Shown here: piece after piece, positions 1-9,538 of the stretch | Layout of the letters: every line of letters starts with the position of its first letter | Numbering within the stretch: position 1 is the first letter of the stretch | DNA from: Candidatus Binatia bacterium | GTDB taxonomy: Bacteria > Desulfobacterota > Binatia > HRBIN30 | NCBI GenBank assembly: GCA_026004215.1 | Contig: BPIR01000001.1 | Coordinates: 186,001 to 250,000 of the forward strand | DNA: 64,000 nucleotides | Direction of reading: 5' to 3' | The notes under the pieces: generated by a model | Databases searched by the model: none | What the model was told of the DNA's origin: nothing | What the model saw: the letters and a program-made list of their open reading frames with translations, nothing else | Made by a program: the position numbers and the translations under genes

Positions 1-502
1 TACCCATGGAGACGGCCGTAATCTCGTAACGATGATTGCCAATTTGAAGAGGGTATTGCACGACCGGCCAGTGGTCGGTCGCCACAGGAATCGCGCGGGA
101 ATCGAGAACGGGCTCGCCCATGTCCACTGTCACGGCTTCGACCGCTCCGTTTTTGTTCAAAGCAAAGTAAAGGCTCTTCACCCCCGCATCCGTCTCGACT
201 CGCAGGGGATTTTTGCGCGCGATGCCTCGCTCGAACACGTACTTGCCCAGGCACCGGATACCGTTACCGCACATTTCTCCCCTGCTACCGTCCGCATTGT
301 ACATCTCCATTCGGCAGTCCGCTGTGAAGGATGGCAAGATGAGAATCACGCCGTCAGAACCCACACTTGTCCGCCGAGGGCTAACAGCACGGGCCAGCGC
401 GGAGCCGTCAGGTTTTGGTTGGCTGAAGCAGTCCACGTAAACATAATCGTTTCCAAGGCCGTGCATCTTGACAAATCGCAGTCGAGCCACTGTCTTCCTC
501 AT
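1..502 (-). CDS. dapF: Diaminopimelate epimerase, 3' end beyond window
   Basis: Converts LL- to meso-diaminopimelate, the substrate of LysA and a peptidoglycan precursor, in the cytoplasm. The N-terminal 167 residues are present. They show the family opening KMHGLGNDY (residues 12-20) and the active-site segment NADGSRGEMCGNG with catalytic Cys78; the second catalytic Cys lies outside the window. The ATG at 502 overlaps the lysA stop by 4 nt (ATGA), which suggests translational coupling and fixes the start. It is the last gene visible of an argH-lipoprotein-lysA-dapF run. Partial only because the window ends. Confidence 0.95.
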   Translation of the reverse strand, partial: MRKTVARLRFVKMHGLGNDYVYVDCFSQPKPDGSALARAVSPRRTSVGSDGVILILPSFTADCRMEMYNADGSRGEMCGNGIRCLGKYVFERGIARKNPLRVETDAGVKSLYFALNKNGAVEAVTVDMGEPVLDSRAIPVATDHWPVVQYPLQIGNHRYEITAVSMG

Positions 503-1776
503 TCCAGCCAGGCGGGGATTGTCTCCCCCCGGGTTAAGTCGGCGTACGTTTCTCGCGCTCGTACCACTGAAAATCTGTCACCGTCCACCAACACTTCTGC
601 CGCCCTCGGGCGGGCGTTGTAATTCGAGGCCATCACAAACCCGTAGGCCCCTGCACTCATCACGGCCAGGAGGTCTCCCGGCCGAACGGCAGGGAGGGAT
701 CGATCGCGGGCCAAAAAATCGCCGCTTTCGCAGACAGGACCAACGACATCCACAGTGACCGGTTCGCCCGGGCGTGCAAAGACCGGCACAATTTCTTGGT
801 ACGCTCCGTAGAGCGAGGGGCGGATAAGGTCATTCATGGCGGCATCCACGATGACAAAGTTTTTCTCACCGCTGTTTTTGAGATACTGTACCCGCGTGAG
901 AAGCGCTCCGGCGTTTCCAACCAGGGACCGTCCGGGTTCCAGCACGACAGTACCGGCAAATGGTTGCAAGGATCGGGTCAGCACATCCGCGTAGTCGGCG
1001 AACGACGGGGGGTTTTCGTCTCGGTAGCGGATGCCTAGCCCACCCCCTACGTCAATATACTGGATCTCGTAGCCAGCTTTGCAAAGCCGCTCCCAAAGCC
1101 CGCGAATACGTTCGAGTGCGTCACGAAATGGTGCCAGGTCAGTGAGTTGCGAACCGATGTGGCAGTCGAGCCCGACGATGCGTAAGTGACAGAAGCGCCG
1201 GGCGTAATCGTAGGCTTCTAAAGCGTGGCTCATGGGGATACCGAACTTGCTCTTTCGAAGCCCGGTGGCGATGTACGGATGAGTTTTCGGGTCCACGTCA
1301 GGATTAATGCGTAGTGCAACTGGAGCTTGTTGGCCCCTTTCTGCGGCAACCCTTTCGAGGAGCTCCAACTCCGCTAAGGATTCGGCGTTGAAAAACAAGA
1401 TCCCAGCCTTGAGTGCGGCCCGCACCTCGTCTTCCGTCTTACCGACTCCTGAGTAAACCACCGAAGACAAACTACCGCCCGCACATTGAACTCGGTAAAG
1501 CTCACCCGCGGACACAATGTCGAACCCGCTACCCAGCCGAGCGAAGGTCCGCAGCACCGCCAGGTTGGAGTTGGCTTTCACGGAGTAGCAAATCAGGTGA
1601 CGGGTAGATTCGAGCGATTTAGAAAGAGCCGTAAACCGCTCTTCCAATGCCGAACGACTGTACACGTACGTGGGTGTTCCTACTTGGCGGGCAATTTCCG
1701 CCAACGAAACACCTTCGACGTAAAGCTCGTTGGACTTCCAATTAAACCATGGTCCATGCGGCTGTTCCACTGTCAT
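499..1776 (-). CDS. lysA: Diaminopimelate decarboxylase
   Basis: PLP enzyme that decarboxylates meso-diaminopimelate to L-lysine, the last lysine step. The 425-aa length is usual for the family. Visible landmarks are YSVKAN with the PLP lysine K67, DCHIGSQ (204-210), the EPGRSLVGNAG phosphate-binding segment (280-290) and the CESGDF motif with the substrate-site cysteine C349. The start ATG overlaps the stop of the upstream lipoprotein by 4 nt, and its own stop overlaps dapF by 4 nt, so it sits inside a tightly coupled operon. Confidence 0.97.
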   Translation of the reverse strand: MTVEQPHGPWFNWKSNELYVEGVSLAEIARQVGTPTYVYSRSALEERFTALSKSLESTRHLICYSVKANSNLAVLRTFARLGSGFDIVSAGELYRVQCAGGSLSSVVYSGVGKTEDEVRAALKAGILFFNAESLAELELLERVAAERGQQAPVALRINPDVDPKTHPYIATGLRKSKFGIPMSHALEAYDYARRFCHLRIVGLDCHIGSQLTDLAPFRDALERIRGLWERLCKAGYEIQYIDVGGGLGIRYRDENPPSFADYADVLTRSLQPFAGTVVLEPGRSLVGNAGALLTRVQYLKNSGEKNFVIVDAAMNDLIRPSLYGAYQEIVPVFARPGEPVTVDVVGPVCESGDFLARDRSLPAVRPGDLLAVMSAGAYGFVMASNYNARPRAAEVLVDGDRFSVVRARETYADLTRGETIPAWLE

Positions 1777-2201
1777 GGTCCGATCTCAACGACGTTAGAT
1801 GGCCGACTAACGTATCCATCGTAGGTCTTCGACACAACGCGATAACGACACGGCAAGAGGTCGCTGCTTAGATCATGCCGGTAGCGATAAGCTGTCACTT
1901 TACGGATGCGCCCTCTTTCTCCGGTGGCAATCGTCGTGAATGGAGAAAAGTCTGACTGCCCGGCGCTAGGGCACTGTCGTTCAATTACGAACGTCTCGAT
2001 TTCTTCGACTTTGCGGCCTGTCTCTGACCGCTGTGGCCGCGACCAAAGCAGTTCCACTTGGCCATCGAGTTTACGCGCGCGTAAATCCGAAACGGGCGCT
2101 GGGCGCACTTCCTCTGGTGCACGCAACGGACCGCGACGGGCGCAAGCACCTGCGGAAAAGATGAAAAGTGCCAATCCCAGTACGAAACATGCTCGTGTCA
2201 C
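1773..2201 (-). CDS. LptM-like lipoprotein with fibronectin III-like domain
   Basis: Predicted outer-membrane lipoprotein of 142 aa. I chose the GTG at 2201 because it overlaps the argH stop (GTGA) and starts directly with a signal peptide; the same frame is open further upstream. The lipobox ends at C20 and the mature protein starts C-A-R-R-G-P-L-R-A-P, close to the CGxKGPLxxP start of LptM (YifL/LppL), the small lipoprotein encoded next to lysA/dapF in gammaproteobacteria. Unlike LptM it continues with about 100 residues that look like one FN3 domain (PAPVSDLRARKLDGQVELLW near the start, SRPSNVVEI at the end). Assignment to LPS-transporter (LptD) maturation is inferred from motif and synteny. 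Confidence 0.7.
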   Translation of the reverse strand: MTRACFVLGLALFIFSAGACARRGPLRAPEEVRPAPVSDLRARKLDGQVELLWSRPQRSETGRKVEEIETFVIERQCPSAGQSDFSPFTTIATGERGRIRKVTAYRYRHDLSSDLLPCRYRVVSKTYDGYVSRPSNVVEIGP

Positions 2202-3601
2202 AGCTTGCTCCGGAGTTGTGCCTTCAGTTCTCGGATCTGCTGCAGCACGTTTTGGACCGCCGTCCCGCCAAACACTTGGCGACGTTCGATTGCGGAGGCT
2301 GGATCGAGCCAACTTTTCACGTCAGGGCCAAACATGGGAGAAAACCGGCGCAATTCCTCGGCGCCGAGTTCCTCGATCCGGCGGTTGTGCTCGATGCAGT
2401 GTCGCACGATACGCCCCACCACTTCATGCGCCTCTCGAAACGGAAGACCCTTCGCGGCCAGATAATCAGCCATCTCCGTCGCTAATGTGAACCCCGCTGT
2501 AGCTGCTTGGCGCATCCGTTGCCGGTTAAACCGGAGTTTGCTGGTCATCTTGGCCAGGACCTCCAGGCTGGCACTTACGGTGTCGATACTGTCGAAGAGC
2601 GGCTCTTTATCTTCCTGCAGGTCGCGATTGTACGCCATGGGTAGGCCTTTGAGGGTGGTCATCAACGAGACAAGATTGCCGATGAGCCGGCCAGTTTTCC
2701 CGCGGACGAGCTCCGGAACATCGGGGTTCTTTTTTTGCGGCATCATGGAACTGCCGGTGGCGAACTCGTCGGGGAGCTCGACAAAGCCAAACTGAGGCGA
2801 ACACCACAGAATGAGGTCCTCGCAAAACCGTGACAAGTGGATACCAACCAAGGCGAGCGTTGCCAGGAATTCAACGATGAAATCCCGGTCGCTCACCGCG
2901 TCCATGCTGTTCGAGGCGACTGCGGGGAAGTCGAGAAGCTTGGCCACGTACGTCCGATCGATGTTGAAGGTCGTGCCCGCCAGGGCGCCGGCACCAAGAG
3001 GAAGCACGTTGACTCGGGGAAGCTGGTCGGAAAGTCGCTGCCGATCCCTTTGCAGCATGGCTGCATAGGCGAGCAAGTGGTGGCTCAGTAGGACCGGTTG
3101 TGCGGGCTGCAGGTGGGTAAACCCCGGCATGACGGTTTTCAGCTCAGCTTTTGCCTTGGTGAGAAGGCTGAGCTGGAAGTTGCGGATTTGCGAGTCGGCG
3201 ATACGAATCTGCTTCCGCACGAATAGACGTAGGTCCGTGGCCACTTGATCGTTACGGCTGCGGGCCGTGTGAAGCTTGCCGGCAACCGGTCCGACGAGCT
3301 CGTACAGGCGCCGTTCGACTGCCATGTGGATGTCTTCGTCCGTCGGCTCTGCTCTGAACTCGCCCTTGCGGAACTCTTCGCGAATTTTCTCCAGCGCGGC
3401 GATGATGGTGCGGGCTTCCTCTAGTGGGATGATTCTTTGCTTTGCCAGCATGCGGCAGTGGGCAATACTGGCCTGGATGTCTTCCTCGTAAAGCCTGCGG
3501 TCGAACGGGAACGAGGAAGAGAATCGTTCCACCGAGGGATCGGTCGGCGACGTAAAGCGACCAGACCACGCTTTCTGGGCCGACCCTTTCAAAGCAGTCA
3601 T
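2198..3601 (-). CDS. argH: Argininosuccinate lyase
   Basis: Cleaves argininosuccinate to arginine and fumarate, the last step of arginine synthesis. The 467 aa are full length for the fumarase/aspartase superfamily. The three conserved regions are visible: TARSRNDQ (112-119), THLQPAQP (162-169) and the flexible signature loop GSSMMPQKKNP (283-293) carrying the catalytic serine. It heads a run in which each stop overlaps the next start by 4 nt (argH, lipoprotein, lysA, dapF), tying arginine and lysine synthesis into one transcript. Confidence 0.97.
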   Translation of the reverse strand: MTALKGSAQKAWSGRFTSPTDPSVERFSSSFPFDRRLYEEDIQASIAHCRMLAKQRIIPLEEARTIIAALEKIREEFRKGEFRAEPTDEDIHMAVERRLYELVGPVAGKLHTARSRNDQVATDLRLFVRKQIRIADSQIRNFQLSLLTKAKAELKTVMPGFTHLQPAQPVLLSHHLLAYAAMLQRDRQRLSDQLPRVNVLPLGAGALAGTTFNIDRTYVAKLLDFPAVASNSMDAVSDRDFIVEFLATLALVGIHLSRFCEDLILWCSPQFGFVELPDEFATGSSMMPQKKNPDVPELVRGKTGRLIGNLVSLMTTLKGLPMAYNRDLQEDKEPLFDSIDTVSASLEVLAKMTSKLRFNRQRMRQAATAGFTLATEMADYLAAKGLPFREAHEVVGRIVRHCIEHNRRIEELGAEELRRFSPMFGPDVKSWLDPASAIERRQVFGGTAVQNVLQQIRELKAQLRSKL

Positions 3602-3659
3602 TGCCGGAATTCAGCGAGAAAGATTAGAGCAGCAAAACTTGCGCCCCCGGAGCGAAATT

Positions 3660-4058
3660 CTAGTAAACCCACTTTCCCTTTGCGTAACGAAAGATTTCTG
3701 TAACCTCGACGGTTTCGATGGCGCGCGCGGGATTGCGTTCCGCTTCCTCCCGCGTGGCCCCACGCTTCTCGTAGCGCACTTCTAAGTATGTAATCTTGCC
3801 CAGGGGAGTGGCGTCTTTGGATTCTTTGTAAGTGCACTCGTGCTGGCTGCTGTAACCGATATAGGTTCCGCGTACTTCACCTTGCTCTTCTTTCCAGTCG
3901 ATTAGGGAGCGATTGCGTCGCTCTCGTTCTGCGAGCTTCTGCATCCACTCTTCGCAAAATTGGGGAAACGTCTCTTTAGCCGGCTGGGCTGGGGCAGTGC
4001 GGACAACTAAAAGTACGCTGATTGCAAAAAGGAACGACAAACAGGCAAGCTTTCTCAT
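3660..4058 (-). CDS. Small secreted protein of unknown function
   Basis: No family recognised. Starting at ATG 4058, which follows an AGAGG-type ribosome site, gives 132 aa with a clear signal peptide (MRKLACLSFLFAISVLLVV, cleavage probably after APA near residue 23). The mature part is charged, has two cysteines (in FCEEW and HECTY) that could form a disulfide, and ends in a beta-rich stretch (VTEIFRYAKGKWVY) like small periplasmic proteins that measure or bind something. It lies between uvrB and argH on the same strand with gaps of about 60 nt, so cotranscription is possible. The same frame extends upstream to 4190 but would overlap uvrB and hide the signal peptide. Confidence 0.7.
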   Translation of the reverse strand: MRKLACLSFLFAISVLLVVRTAPAQPAKETFPQFCEEWMQKLAERERRNRSLIDWKEEQGEVRGTYIGYSSQHECTYKESKDATPLGKITYLEVRYEKRGATREEAERNPARAIETVEVTEIFRYAKGKWVY

Positions 4059-4122
4059 CACAAAACCTCTACCATCCTTGTTCGCGGACTTTGTGAGCGG
4101 GCGACGCTGGCCAACCCTACCG

Positions 4123-6132
4123 TCAGGCGGCGCGCCAAGCAAGTTCCTGCTCTTCCAGCCGGCGAATCTCATCGCGTATGCGAGCGGCACGCTCGAAATC
4201 GAGCTGGCGAGCAGCCGACTTCATTTCCTTGCGCAGTTCTTCGATGTGAGAAGCCAGTTGTTCGACGGATGTCCACTGTCCGGGAGGTTCCGCGATACGC
4301 TCGAGATCTACGTAGTCGGCTTCACTCACTTCGACCCAGGGGTCGGCAATGGCCTTTTGGATCGTTTTGGGGACAATCCCGTGTTTCCGGTTGTATTCCG
4401 CTTGTACGGCACGCCGTCGATTGGTTTCCTGAATGGCACGATTCATCGAATCCGTAATATGGTCCGCGTAGAGGATCACGGTGCCGTTGGCGTTGCGTGC
4501 CGCGCGCCCGATGGTTTGGATCAGCGAGCGTTCCGATCGCAGGTATCCCTCTTTGTCGGCGTCCAGAATGGCCACGAGAGAAACCTCAGGGATATCGAGC
4601 CCCTCGCGCAGCAAATTGATTCCGACCAGCACATCAAACTGGCCACGACGCAGATCTCGAATGATTTCCACGCGCTCGATTGTGTCGATGTCCGAGTGAA
4701 GGTAACGAACACGAATACCAAGTTCTTGGTAATAGTCCGTCAGGTCTTCGGCCATTCGTTTGGTCAGCGTCGTCACTAAAACTCGCTCATTGCGTTCGAT
4801 CCGCTTGCGGATTTCTTCGAGCAAATCGTCCACTTGTGTACTCGCCGGTCTCACGTGGACTTCCGGATCCATTAAGCCGGTTGGGCGGATGAGTTGTTCC
4901 ACAACCACCCCCCCCGACTTGGCAATTTCATAGTCTCCGGGCGTCGCAGAAACATAAATGACCCATGCAAGGCGTTGCTCGAATTCCTGGAAATTCAGCG
5001 GGCGGTTATCGAGCGCTGACGGCAAGCGGAAACCGTACTCGACCAGGGTTTCCTTTCGGGCGCGATCACCGCGGTACATCCCGCCGATCTGGGGGACAGT
5101 GACGTGGCTTTCGTCGATAAACAGCAGCCAATCTTCGGGAAAGTAATCGAGTAGGGTAGGGGGCGGCTGGCCGGGGGCCCGTCCGGTCAGGTGCCGCGAG
5201 TAATTCTCGATACCGGGGCAAAATCCCATTTCTCGGAGGAGTTCCAGGTCGAAACGCGTTCTTTGCTCCAGCCGCTGTGCTTCTAGGTACTTCTCTTGCG
5301 CACGAAGTTCCTCCAATCGGTCTTCGAGCTCTTGCTGGATAGAGGCCAAGGCCGCTTCGAGACGGTCGCGATGAGTCACGTAATGACTCGCAGGGTAGAT
5401 GGCGACCTTTTCGAGTCGTTTGAACACGGTGCCTCTGAGCGGATCGAACTCGCTAATTTGTTCCACAGTGTCGTCGAAAAACTCTACACGGATGGCCCGT
5501 GCGTCCTCCGATACCGGAAACACTTCGAGGACATCGCCTCGCACCCGGAAGCTCCCTCGGTAGAAGTCAAACTCGGTCCGCTGGTACTGGATTTCGACTA
5601 ACTTGCGAATGACTTGATCTCGGTCCGCGTAGCCTCCTCGCTCCAGAAATACTAACATTTCGAAGTACGCTTCAGGCGAGCCGAGGCCGTAGATGCAAGA
5701 AACGCTGGCTACGATCAGCACGTCGTTACGCTCCAGCAGAGCCTTCGTGGCGGAGTGACGCATCTTGTCGATTTCCTCGTTGATGGATGCGTCCTTCTCA
5801 ATGTACGTGTCGGTGCTCGGGATGTACGCTTCCGGCTGATAGTAATCGTAGTAGCTGACGAAATAACGCACTGCGTTTTCCGGGAAGAGGACCTTGAATT
5901 CGTTGTAAAGCTGCGCGGCGAGGGTCTTGTTGGGTGCCAAAACTAGTGTCGGCTTTTGCACCCGGGCGATGACATGGGCCATCGTGAAGGTTTTCCCAGA
6001 TCCGGTAACGCCGAGTAGTACCTGATGGCGCCGGCCCGCGCGGATGCCTTCGACCAGCTCCTCAATGGCCTTGGGCTGGTCTCCACAAGGTTCGAACGGA
6101 GCCACTAGTCGGAACGATCCTTCGCGCTGCAT
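4123..6132 (-). CDS. uvrB: Excinuclease ABC subunit B
   Basis: DNA damage-verifying helicase-like subunit of the UvrABC nucleotide-excision repair system. The 669 aa are full length. Visible are Walker A GVTGSGKT (41-48), the tyrosine-rich beta-hairpin that clamps DNA ([20 protein letters not shown], around 93-112), the motif-VI-like QTIGRAARN, and a C-terminal UVR domain (about 626-661) for UvrC contact. It is transcribed away from the outer-membrane gene at 6360. I saw no clear SOS (LexA) box in the 227-nt intergenic region. Confidence 0.98.
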   Translation of the reverse strand: MQREGSFRLVAPFEPCGDQPKAIEELVEGIRAGRRHQVLLGVTGSGKTFTMAHVIARVQKPTLVLAPNKTLAAQLYNEFKVLFPENAVRYFVSYYDYYQPEAYIPSTDTYIEKDASINEEIDKMRHSATKALLERNDVLIVASVSCIYGLGSPEAYFEMLVFLERGGYADRDQVIRKLVEIQYQRTEFDFYRGSFRVRGDVLEVFPVSEDARAIRVEFFDDTVEQISEFDPLRGTVFKRLEKVAIYPASHYVTHRDRLEAALASIQQELEDRLEELRAQEKYLEAQRLEQRTRFDLELLREMGFCPGIENYSRHLTGRAPGQPPPTLLDYFPEDWLLFIDESHVTVPQIGGMYRGDRARKETLVEYGFRLPSALDNRPLNFQEFEQRLAWVIYVSATPGDYEIAKSGGVVVEQLIRPTGLMDPEVHVRPASTQVDDLLEEIRKRIERNERVLVTTLTKRMAEDLTDYYQELGIRVRYLHSDIDTIERVEIIRDLRRGQFDVLVGINLLREGLDIPEVSLVAILDADKEGYLRSERSLIQTIGRAARNANGTVILYADHITDSMNRAIQETNRRRAVQAEYNRKHGIVPKTIQKAIADPWVEVSEADYVDLERIAEPPGQWTSVEQLASHIEELRKEMKSAARQLDFERAARIRDEIRRLEEQELAWRAA

Positions 6133-6359
6133 CGAGGTTCGGTTCTATAGCGTCAAGGTAAGCGGCTCACAGGTAATACGCCGTCGAGAGGCCGTTCTCT
6201 GGTGACCGCCGTCCGAAGAGTAGCAAAGCCGAGGAGGCACCGATGCTGTTTTTTGGGAATACCAAAGCTTGCGCATCTCGTGGCTAGGATAGCAAAAAGT
6301 TTGGCTTCCACTTTGCAGGCCCGTCATTAGCAACGCCTATTCGCTGGAAGGAGGGAAAT

Positions 6360-7247
6360 ATGGCGAGACCGGCATCATCGAAGGTTTGTACTCTGATTGT
6401 GGTTTTGAGTAGCCTGTTGATGCGGGGAGGTTGGGCCCAGGAGGTGGATCAGTTTGTCAGTCCGGTGTCTAACCCCACTCTGTTCGAAGATCCGCGCATC
6501 AGCACCGAAGTCCGTCCAATCTTCGCGTATCACGAGATTAGCGATCAGTTCGTCAGCAGCGGCGGCAACGCGAAGATCGGCGCCGTCCAGCTTCGGCTGG
6601 GGGTTACGGATCGATTAGGTTTCATCGCGACCAAGGACGGGTATGTGTGGCTCGAACCCGACAAGGCGCTCCTGCGCAAGAATGGTTGGGCCAACATAGC
6701 GTTTGGCCTGAAGTACAATTTCCTGCGAATGGACGACTTAGGTTTGGTGGCGACCGGTGGTTTGCGGTACGAGACGGCTTCTGGTGACAAGGACGTATTT
6801 CAGGGACGCGGTGATGGGCTACTGAATCCCTTCTTGAGCGCCGGCTGGTCGCATGACGGGTTGCACCTCCTCGGGTACACAGGGCCACGCCTTCCTATTT
6901 CCGGTAATGACACCACCTTTTGGGACACATCGCTCCACGTGGATTATCGAATGGGCCGCTTTTACCCGTTGATCGAGGTGAACTGGGTGCACGCGCTGGA
7001 TGGCGGGCGGAGGTTACCGATCGACCAGGAAGGATTCGACTTTTTTAATCTGGGAGCGCGAAATGCGGCGGGGCGAGGAGTGGTGACCCAGGCATATGGA
7101 TTCCGCTATCGGCTGGTCGAAAATGCAGCCTGGTTCGATCGTGTCGGTGGCGTGGACTTTGGGGCCGCCTACGAGACGCCGCTGACGGACAGGGAGGACC
7201 TATTTGCGTGGCGCGTCACGACGGATTTGGTGTTCTGGTTGCGCTAG
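6360..7247 (+). CDS. Putative outer-membrane beta-barrel protein
   Basis: Predicted exported protein of 295 aa. The start has a strong ribosome site (GGAGG, 6 nt upstream) and a signal peptide ending near GWAQ (residue 26). The rest alternates hydrophobic and polar residues in strand-like blocks (for example FGLKYNFLRMDDLGLVATGG and YGFRYRLVENAAWF) and ends in DLVFWLR, close to the aromatic C-terminal signature of outer-membrane barrels. It resembles transporter/phenol-degradation MetA-type or uncharacterised barrel proteins, but I cannot name a family. It is monocistronic and converges on serS. Confidence 0.65.
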   Translation: MARPASSKVCTLIVVLSSLLMRGGWAQEVDQFVSPVSNPTLFEDPRISTEVRPIFAYHEISDQFVSSGGNAKIGAVQLRLGVTDRLGFIATKDGYVWLEPDKALLRKNGWANIAFGLKYNFLRMDDLGLVATGGLRYETASGDKDVFQGRGDGLLNPFLSAGWSHDGLHLLGYTGPRLPISGNDTTFWDTSLHVDYRMGRFYPLIEVNWVHALDGGRRLPIDQEGFDFFNLGARNAAGRGVVTQAYGFRYRLVENAAWFDRVGGVDFGAAYETPLTDREDLFAWRVTTDLVFWLR

Positions 7248-7281
7248 TAACCGAAAAGCGGGCAATGAGTTGTGACAGACG

Positions 7282-7320
7282 GCGAGCGGCAGTCTGCTGC
7301 TGTGGAAGGTTGCCGCTCGC
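7282..7320. terminator. Hairpin between convergent genes, candidate terminator
   Basis: A perfect 10-bp inverted repeat, GCGAGCGGCA (7282-7291) and TGCCGCTCGC (7311-7320), with a 19-nt loop. It sits in the 90-nt gap between the convergent outer-membrane gene (+) and serS (-). There is no U-tract on either side, so an intrinsic terminator is possible but not proven. Confidence 0.45.
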
Positions 7321-7338
7321 GGGTCGTGTGGCGCGAGG

Positions 7339-8619
7339 CTAGTTCCGAGAGGCCGGCGGGATGTAGTCCGTCCCAATGTACGGGCGCAAGACGTCGGGCA
7401 CGGTCACGCCACCATCGGGTCGTTGGTAACTCTCCAGAATCGCGATCATGACCCTCGGGAGGGCGAGGCCACTGCCGTTGAGCGTGTGAACCAATTCCGG
7501 CTTGTGGCCCGCACCTCGGCGGAATCGGATATTCGCTCGTCGTGCTTGGTAATCCGTACAGTTACTGCACGAGCTGACTTCTAGCCATTCTTGGCAGCCG
7601 GGCGCCCACACTTCGATATCGTATTTTTTGGCCGCCACCACGCCAAGGTCTCCAGTGCAGATGAGCACAACGCGATAAGTGAGACCTAAGCGTCGCGCGA
7701 TGTCTTCGGCATCCGCCACGATGCGCTCCAGAGCCTCTGCGGATGTCTCCGGCGTGGTGATTTTATACATCTCAACCTTGTCGAACTGGTGGACGCGCTT
7801 AATTCCGCGGACATCTCGGCCCGCAGACATTTTTTCCCGCCGGAAACAAGCTGTGTAAGCCACATACGAGATGGGCAACTGGGTAGCGTCCAAGATTTCG
7901 TCCCGATGCAGGTTCGTCAGGGGAATCTCGGCGGTCCCAATGAGCCAGAGGTCATCTTCGGTATCGTGGTAAATGTTGTCCGCGAAGCGGGGTAGTTGCC
8001 CGGCACCCACGAGGCATTCGCGCTTCACCAAATAAGGGGGGTAAATTTCCTGGTACCCGTGCTCCCGCACATGAACATCGAGCATCCAGGCAATCAGCGC
8101 TCGTTGAAGGCGGGCTCCCCAACCTTGAAGGACGTAAAAGCGCGACCCAGAAATTTTTACTCCCCGCTCGAAATCGATGATTCCAAGTTCCGGTCCGAGT
8201 TCCCAATGGGGTTTCGGCACGAAGGAGTAACTCGGAATTTGCCCACATGTACGAACAACTTGGTTGTCTCGCTCATCCCTGCCAACAGGGACGGTCGGGT
8301 CGGGAAGGTTCGGAAGCAAAAGTAGCCTAGCCTCTAAGGTGCGTTCGGCTTCGGCAAGTTCCGCCTCCAATGTGGCGAGTTGTGTTCCTATGTCCCTCAC
8401 TTCTGCCTTGCGCAACTCTTGTTCCGCAGGTGCCAGGCGAGGAATGAGCCGCGAGATTTCGCTGCGGCGGGCACGTAAGGTTTCAACTTTTTTCAAGAGT
8501 TCCCGGCGTTGTGCGTCGGCAGCGAGTACCGCATCGACCTCTTCCGGCGAAGAACCAACCTTGGCAAGCTCAGATTTCACCCACTCCGTGCGCTCGCGAA
8601 TCAAGCGGAGGTCGAGCAT
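7339..8619 (-). CDS. serS: Seryl-tRNA synthetase
   Basis: Class II aminoacyl-tRNA synthetase charging tRNA-Ser. From ATG 8619 it is 426 aa and begins MLDLRLIRER, the usual SerRS opening; the frame is open to 8748 but that extension overlaps the yraN-like gene. The N-terminal coiled-coil arm (about residues 25-105) that grips the tRNA long arm is followed by the class II core: TAEIPLTNLHRDEIL (motif 1/2 region), FRREKMSAGRDVRGIKRVHQFDKVE (motif 2) and GSGLALPRVMIAILE (motif 3). It lies downstream of the yraN-like gene on the same strand. Confidence 0.97.
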   Translation of the reverse strand: MLDLRLIRERTEWVKSELAKVGSSPEEVDAVLAADAQRRELLKKVETLRARRSEISRLIPRLAPAEQELRKAEVRDIGTQLATLEAELAEAERTLEARLLLLPNLPDPTVPVGRDERDNQVVRTCGQIPSYSFVPKPHWELGPELGIIDFERGVKISGSRFYVLQGWGARLQRALIAWMLDVHVREHGYQEIYPPYLVKRECLVGAGQLPRFADNIYHDTEDDLWLIGTAEIPLTNLHRDEILDATQLPISYVAYTACFRREKMSAGRDVRGIKRVHQFDKVEMYKITTPETSAEALERIVADAEDIARRLGLTYRVVLICTGDLGVVAAKKYDIEVWAPGCQEWLEVSSCSNCTDYQARRANIRFRRGAGHKPELVHTLNGSGLALPRVMIAILESYQRPDGGVTVPDVLRPYIGTDYIPPASRN

Positions 8620-8683
8620 AGAGCGCCCGGTAGCATGGGCCACCCGAGCGCTCAAGGAAAGCGCAAAGACATTCTCGTGATGG

Positions 8684-9058
8684 TTACCGAAAGTCTTCGA
8701 ATGCTCGGGAAACGAGAGTGCAAGTAGTCTCCTCGCCGATGCCTTCAATAATGACGACGTCGAAACGCGTCTCAGCGGGGGATAGACCCGTTTTTGACAG
8801 ATAGAGGTCCGCGGCCCGTATCAGCCGGCGTTGTTTTGCGGTGTGTACGGCGTCGACTGCGGATGTTGCACCTTGCTTGCGGCGGGTCTTGACCTCCACG
8901 AAGACCAAAGTCCCGCAGTGCCAAGCAACTAAATCCAACTCGCCAACGGGAAAGCGGACGTTGCGGTCGACAATCCGGTAACCCAGAGACTCTAGGAAAT
9001 TCGCCGCGATTGCCTCCCCCACATGGCCTGTTGCCTTTTGGGTCGTTGTGCGCGACAT
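8684..9058 (-). CDS. YraN/UPF0102 family nuclease-like protein
   Basis: A 124-aa protein of the UPF0102 (YraN) family, a small restriction-endonuclease-like fold thought to act on nucleic acid, with no settled role. The family signature is complete: GEAIAANFLESLGYRIVDRNVR, GELDLVAW, LVFVEVKTRR (catalytic-type E and K). Upstream of the ATG the minus strand reads TGTATAAAAAATC, a possible -10 so close to the start that the mRNA could be nearly leaderless (weak inference). It precedes serS with a 64-nt gap. Confidence 0.9.
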   Translation of the reverse strand: MSRTTTQKATGHVGEAIAANFLESLGYRIVDRNVRFPVGELDLVAWHCGTLVFVEVKTRRKQGATSAVDAVHTAKQRRLIRAADLYLSKTGLSPAETRFDVVIIEGIGEETTCTLVSRAFEDFR

Positions 9059-9220
9059 GATTTTTTATACATCGTGTCGCAGAGCTCGACTAGGTAATCC
9101 GGGCAACAACATCCGCAATCAACTAAAATATCCGTGCGTCGCCCGGGGTCGAGGGCGGATTTTGCCACACGGACGCAACTTCAATTGAAGCCCCTATTTG
9201 GGTGTGTTAACGCGGCGAAC

Positions 9221-9508
9221 ATGATCCTGGACCGCGCCGTGGTTCGCAGTATCGCACATCTGGCTCGGCTGGAACTGAGTGCTGCCGAAGAAGAGCAGTA
9301 CCTGACACAACTGGAGCACATCTTGGAGTACTTCGAGACTTTGTCCGAGGTGGAGACCACAGGAGTTGAACCCGCTACCGACATGGTAGAAGCGCCTGAA
9401 ATTTTTCGCGCTGACGTGGTGACGAACGGCCCGGCAGAAGAGGAGTTTCTGAGCGTCGCTCCAGCGCGGTTTGGAAGGTTTTTTCGGGTGCCCAAGATCA
9501 TCGAGTAG
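9221..9508 (+). CDS. gatC: Asp-tRNA(Asn)/Glu-tRNA(Gln) amidotransferase subunit C
   Basis: Small subunit that stabilises GatA on GatB. ATG 9221 gives 95 aa, the usual length, and a typical N-terminus (MILDRAVVRSIAHLARLELS). The conserved HLARLEL and the LEHILEYFETLSEVETTGVEP segment are clear. The frame is open back to 9134 but that extension is not family-like. It is the first gene of gatC-gatA-gatB, 30 nt before gatA; a strong ribosome site is not obvious. Confidence 0.93.
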   Translation: MILDRAVVRSIAHLARLELSAAEEEQYLTQLEHILEYFETLSEVETTGVEPATDMVEAPEIFRADVVTNGPAEEEFLSVAPARFGRFFRVPKIIE

Positions 9509-9538
9509 GCGGCGGGCACCGAGAGCTCGAATACGTAT

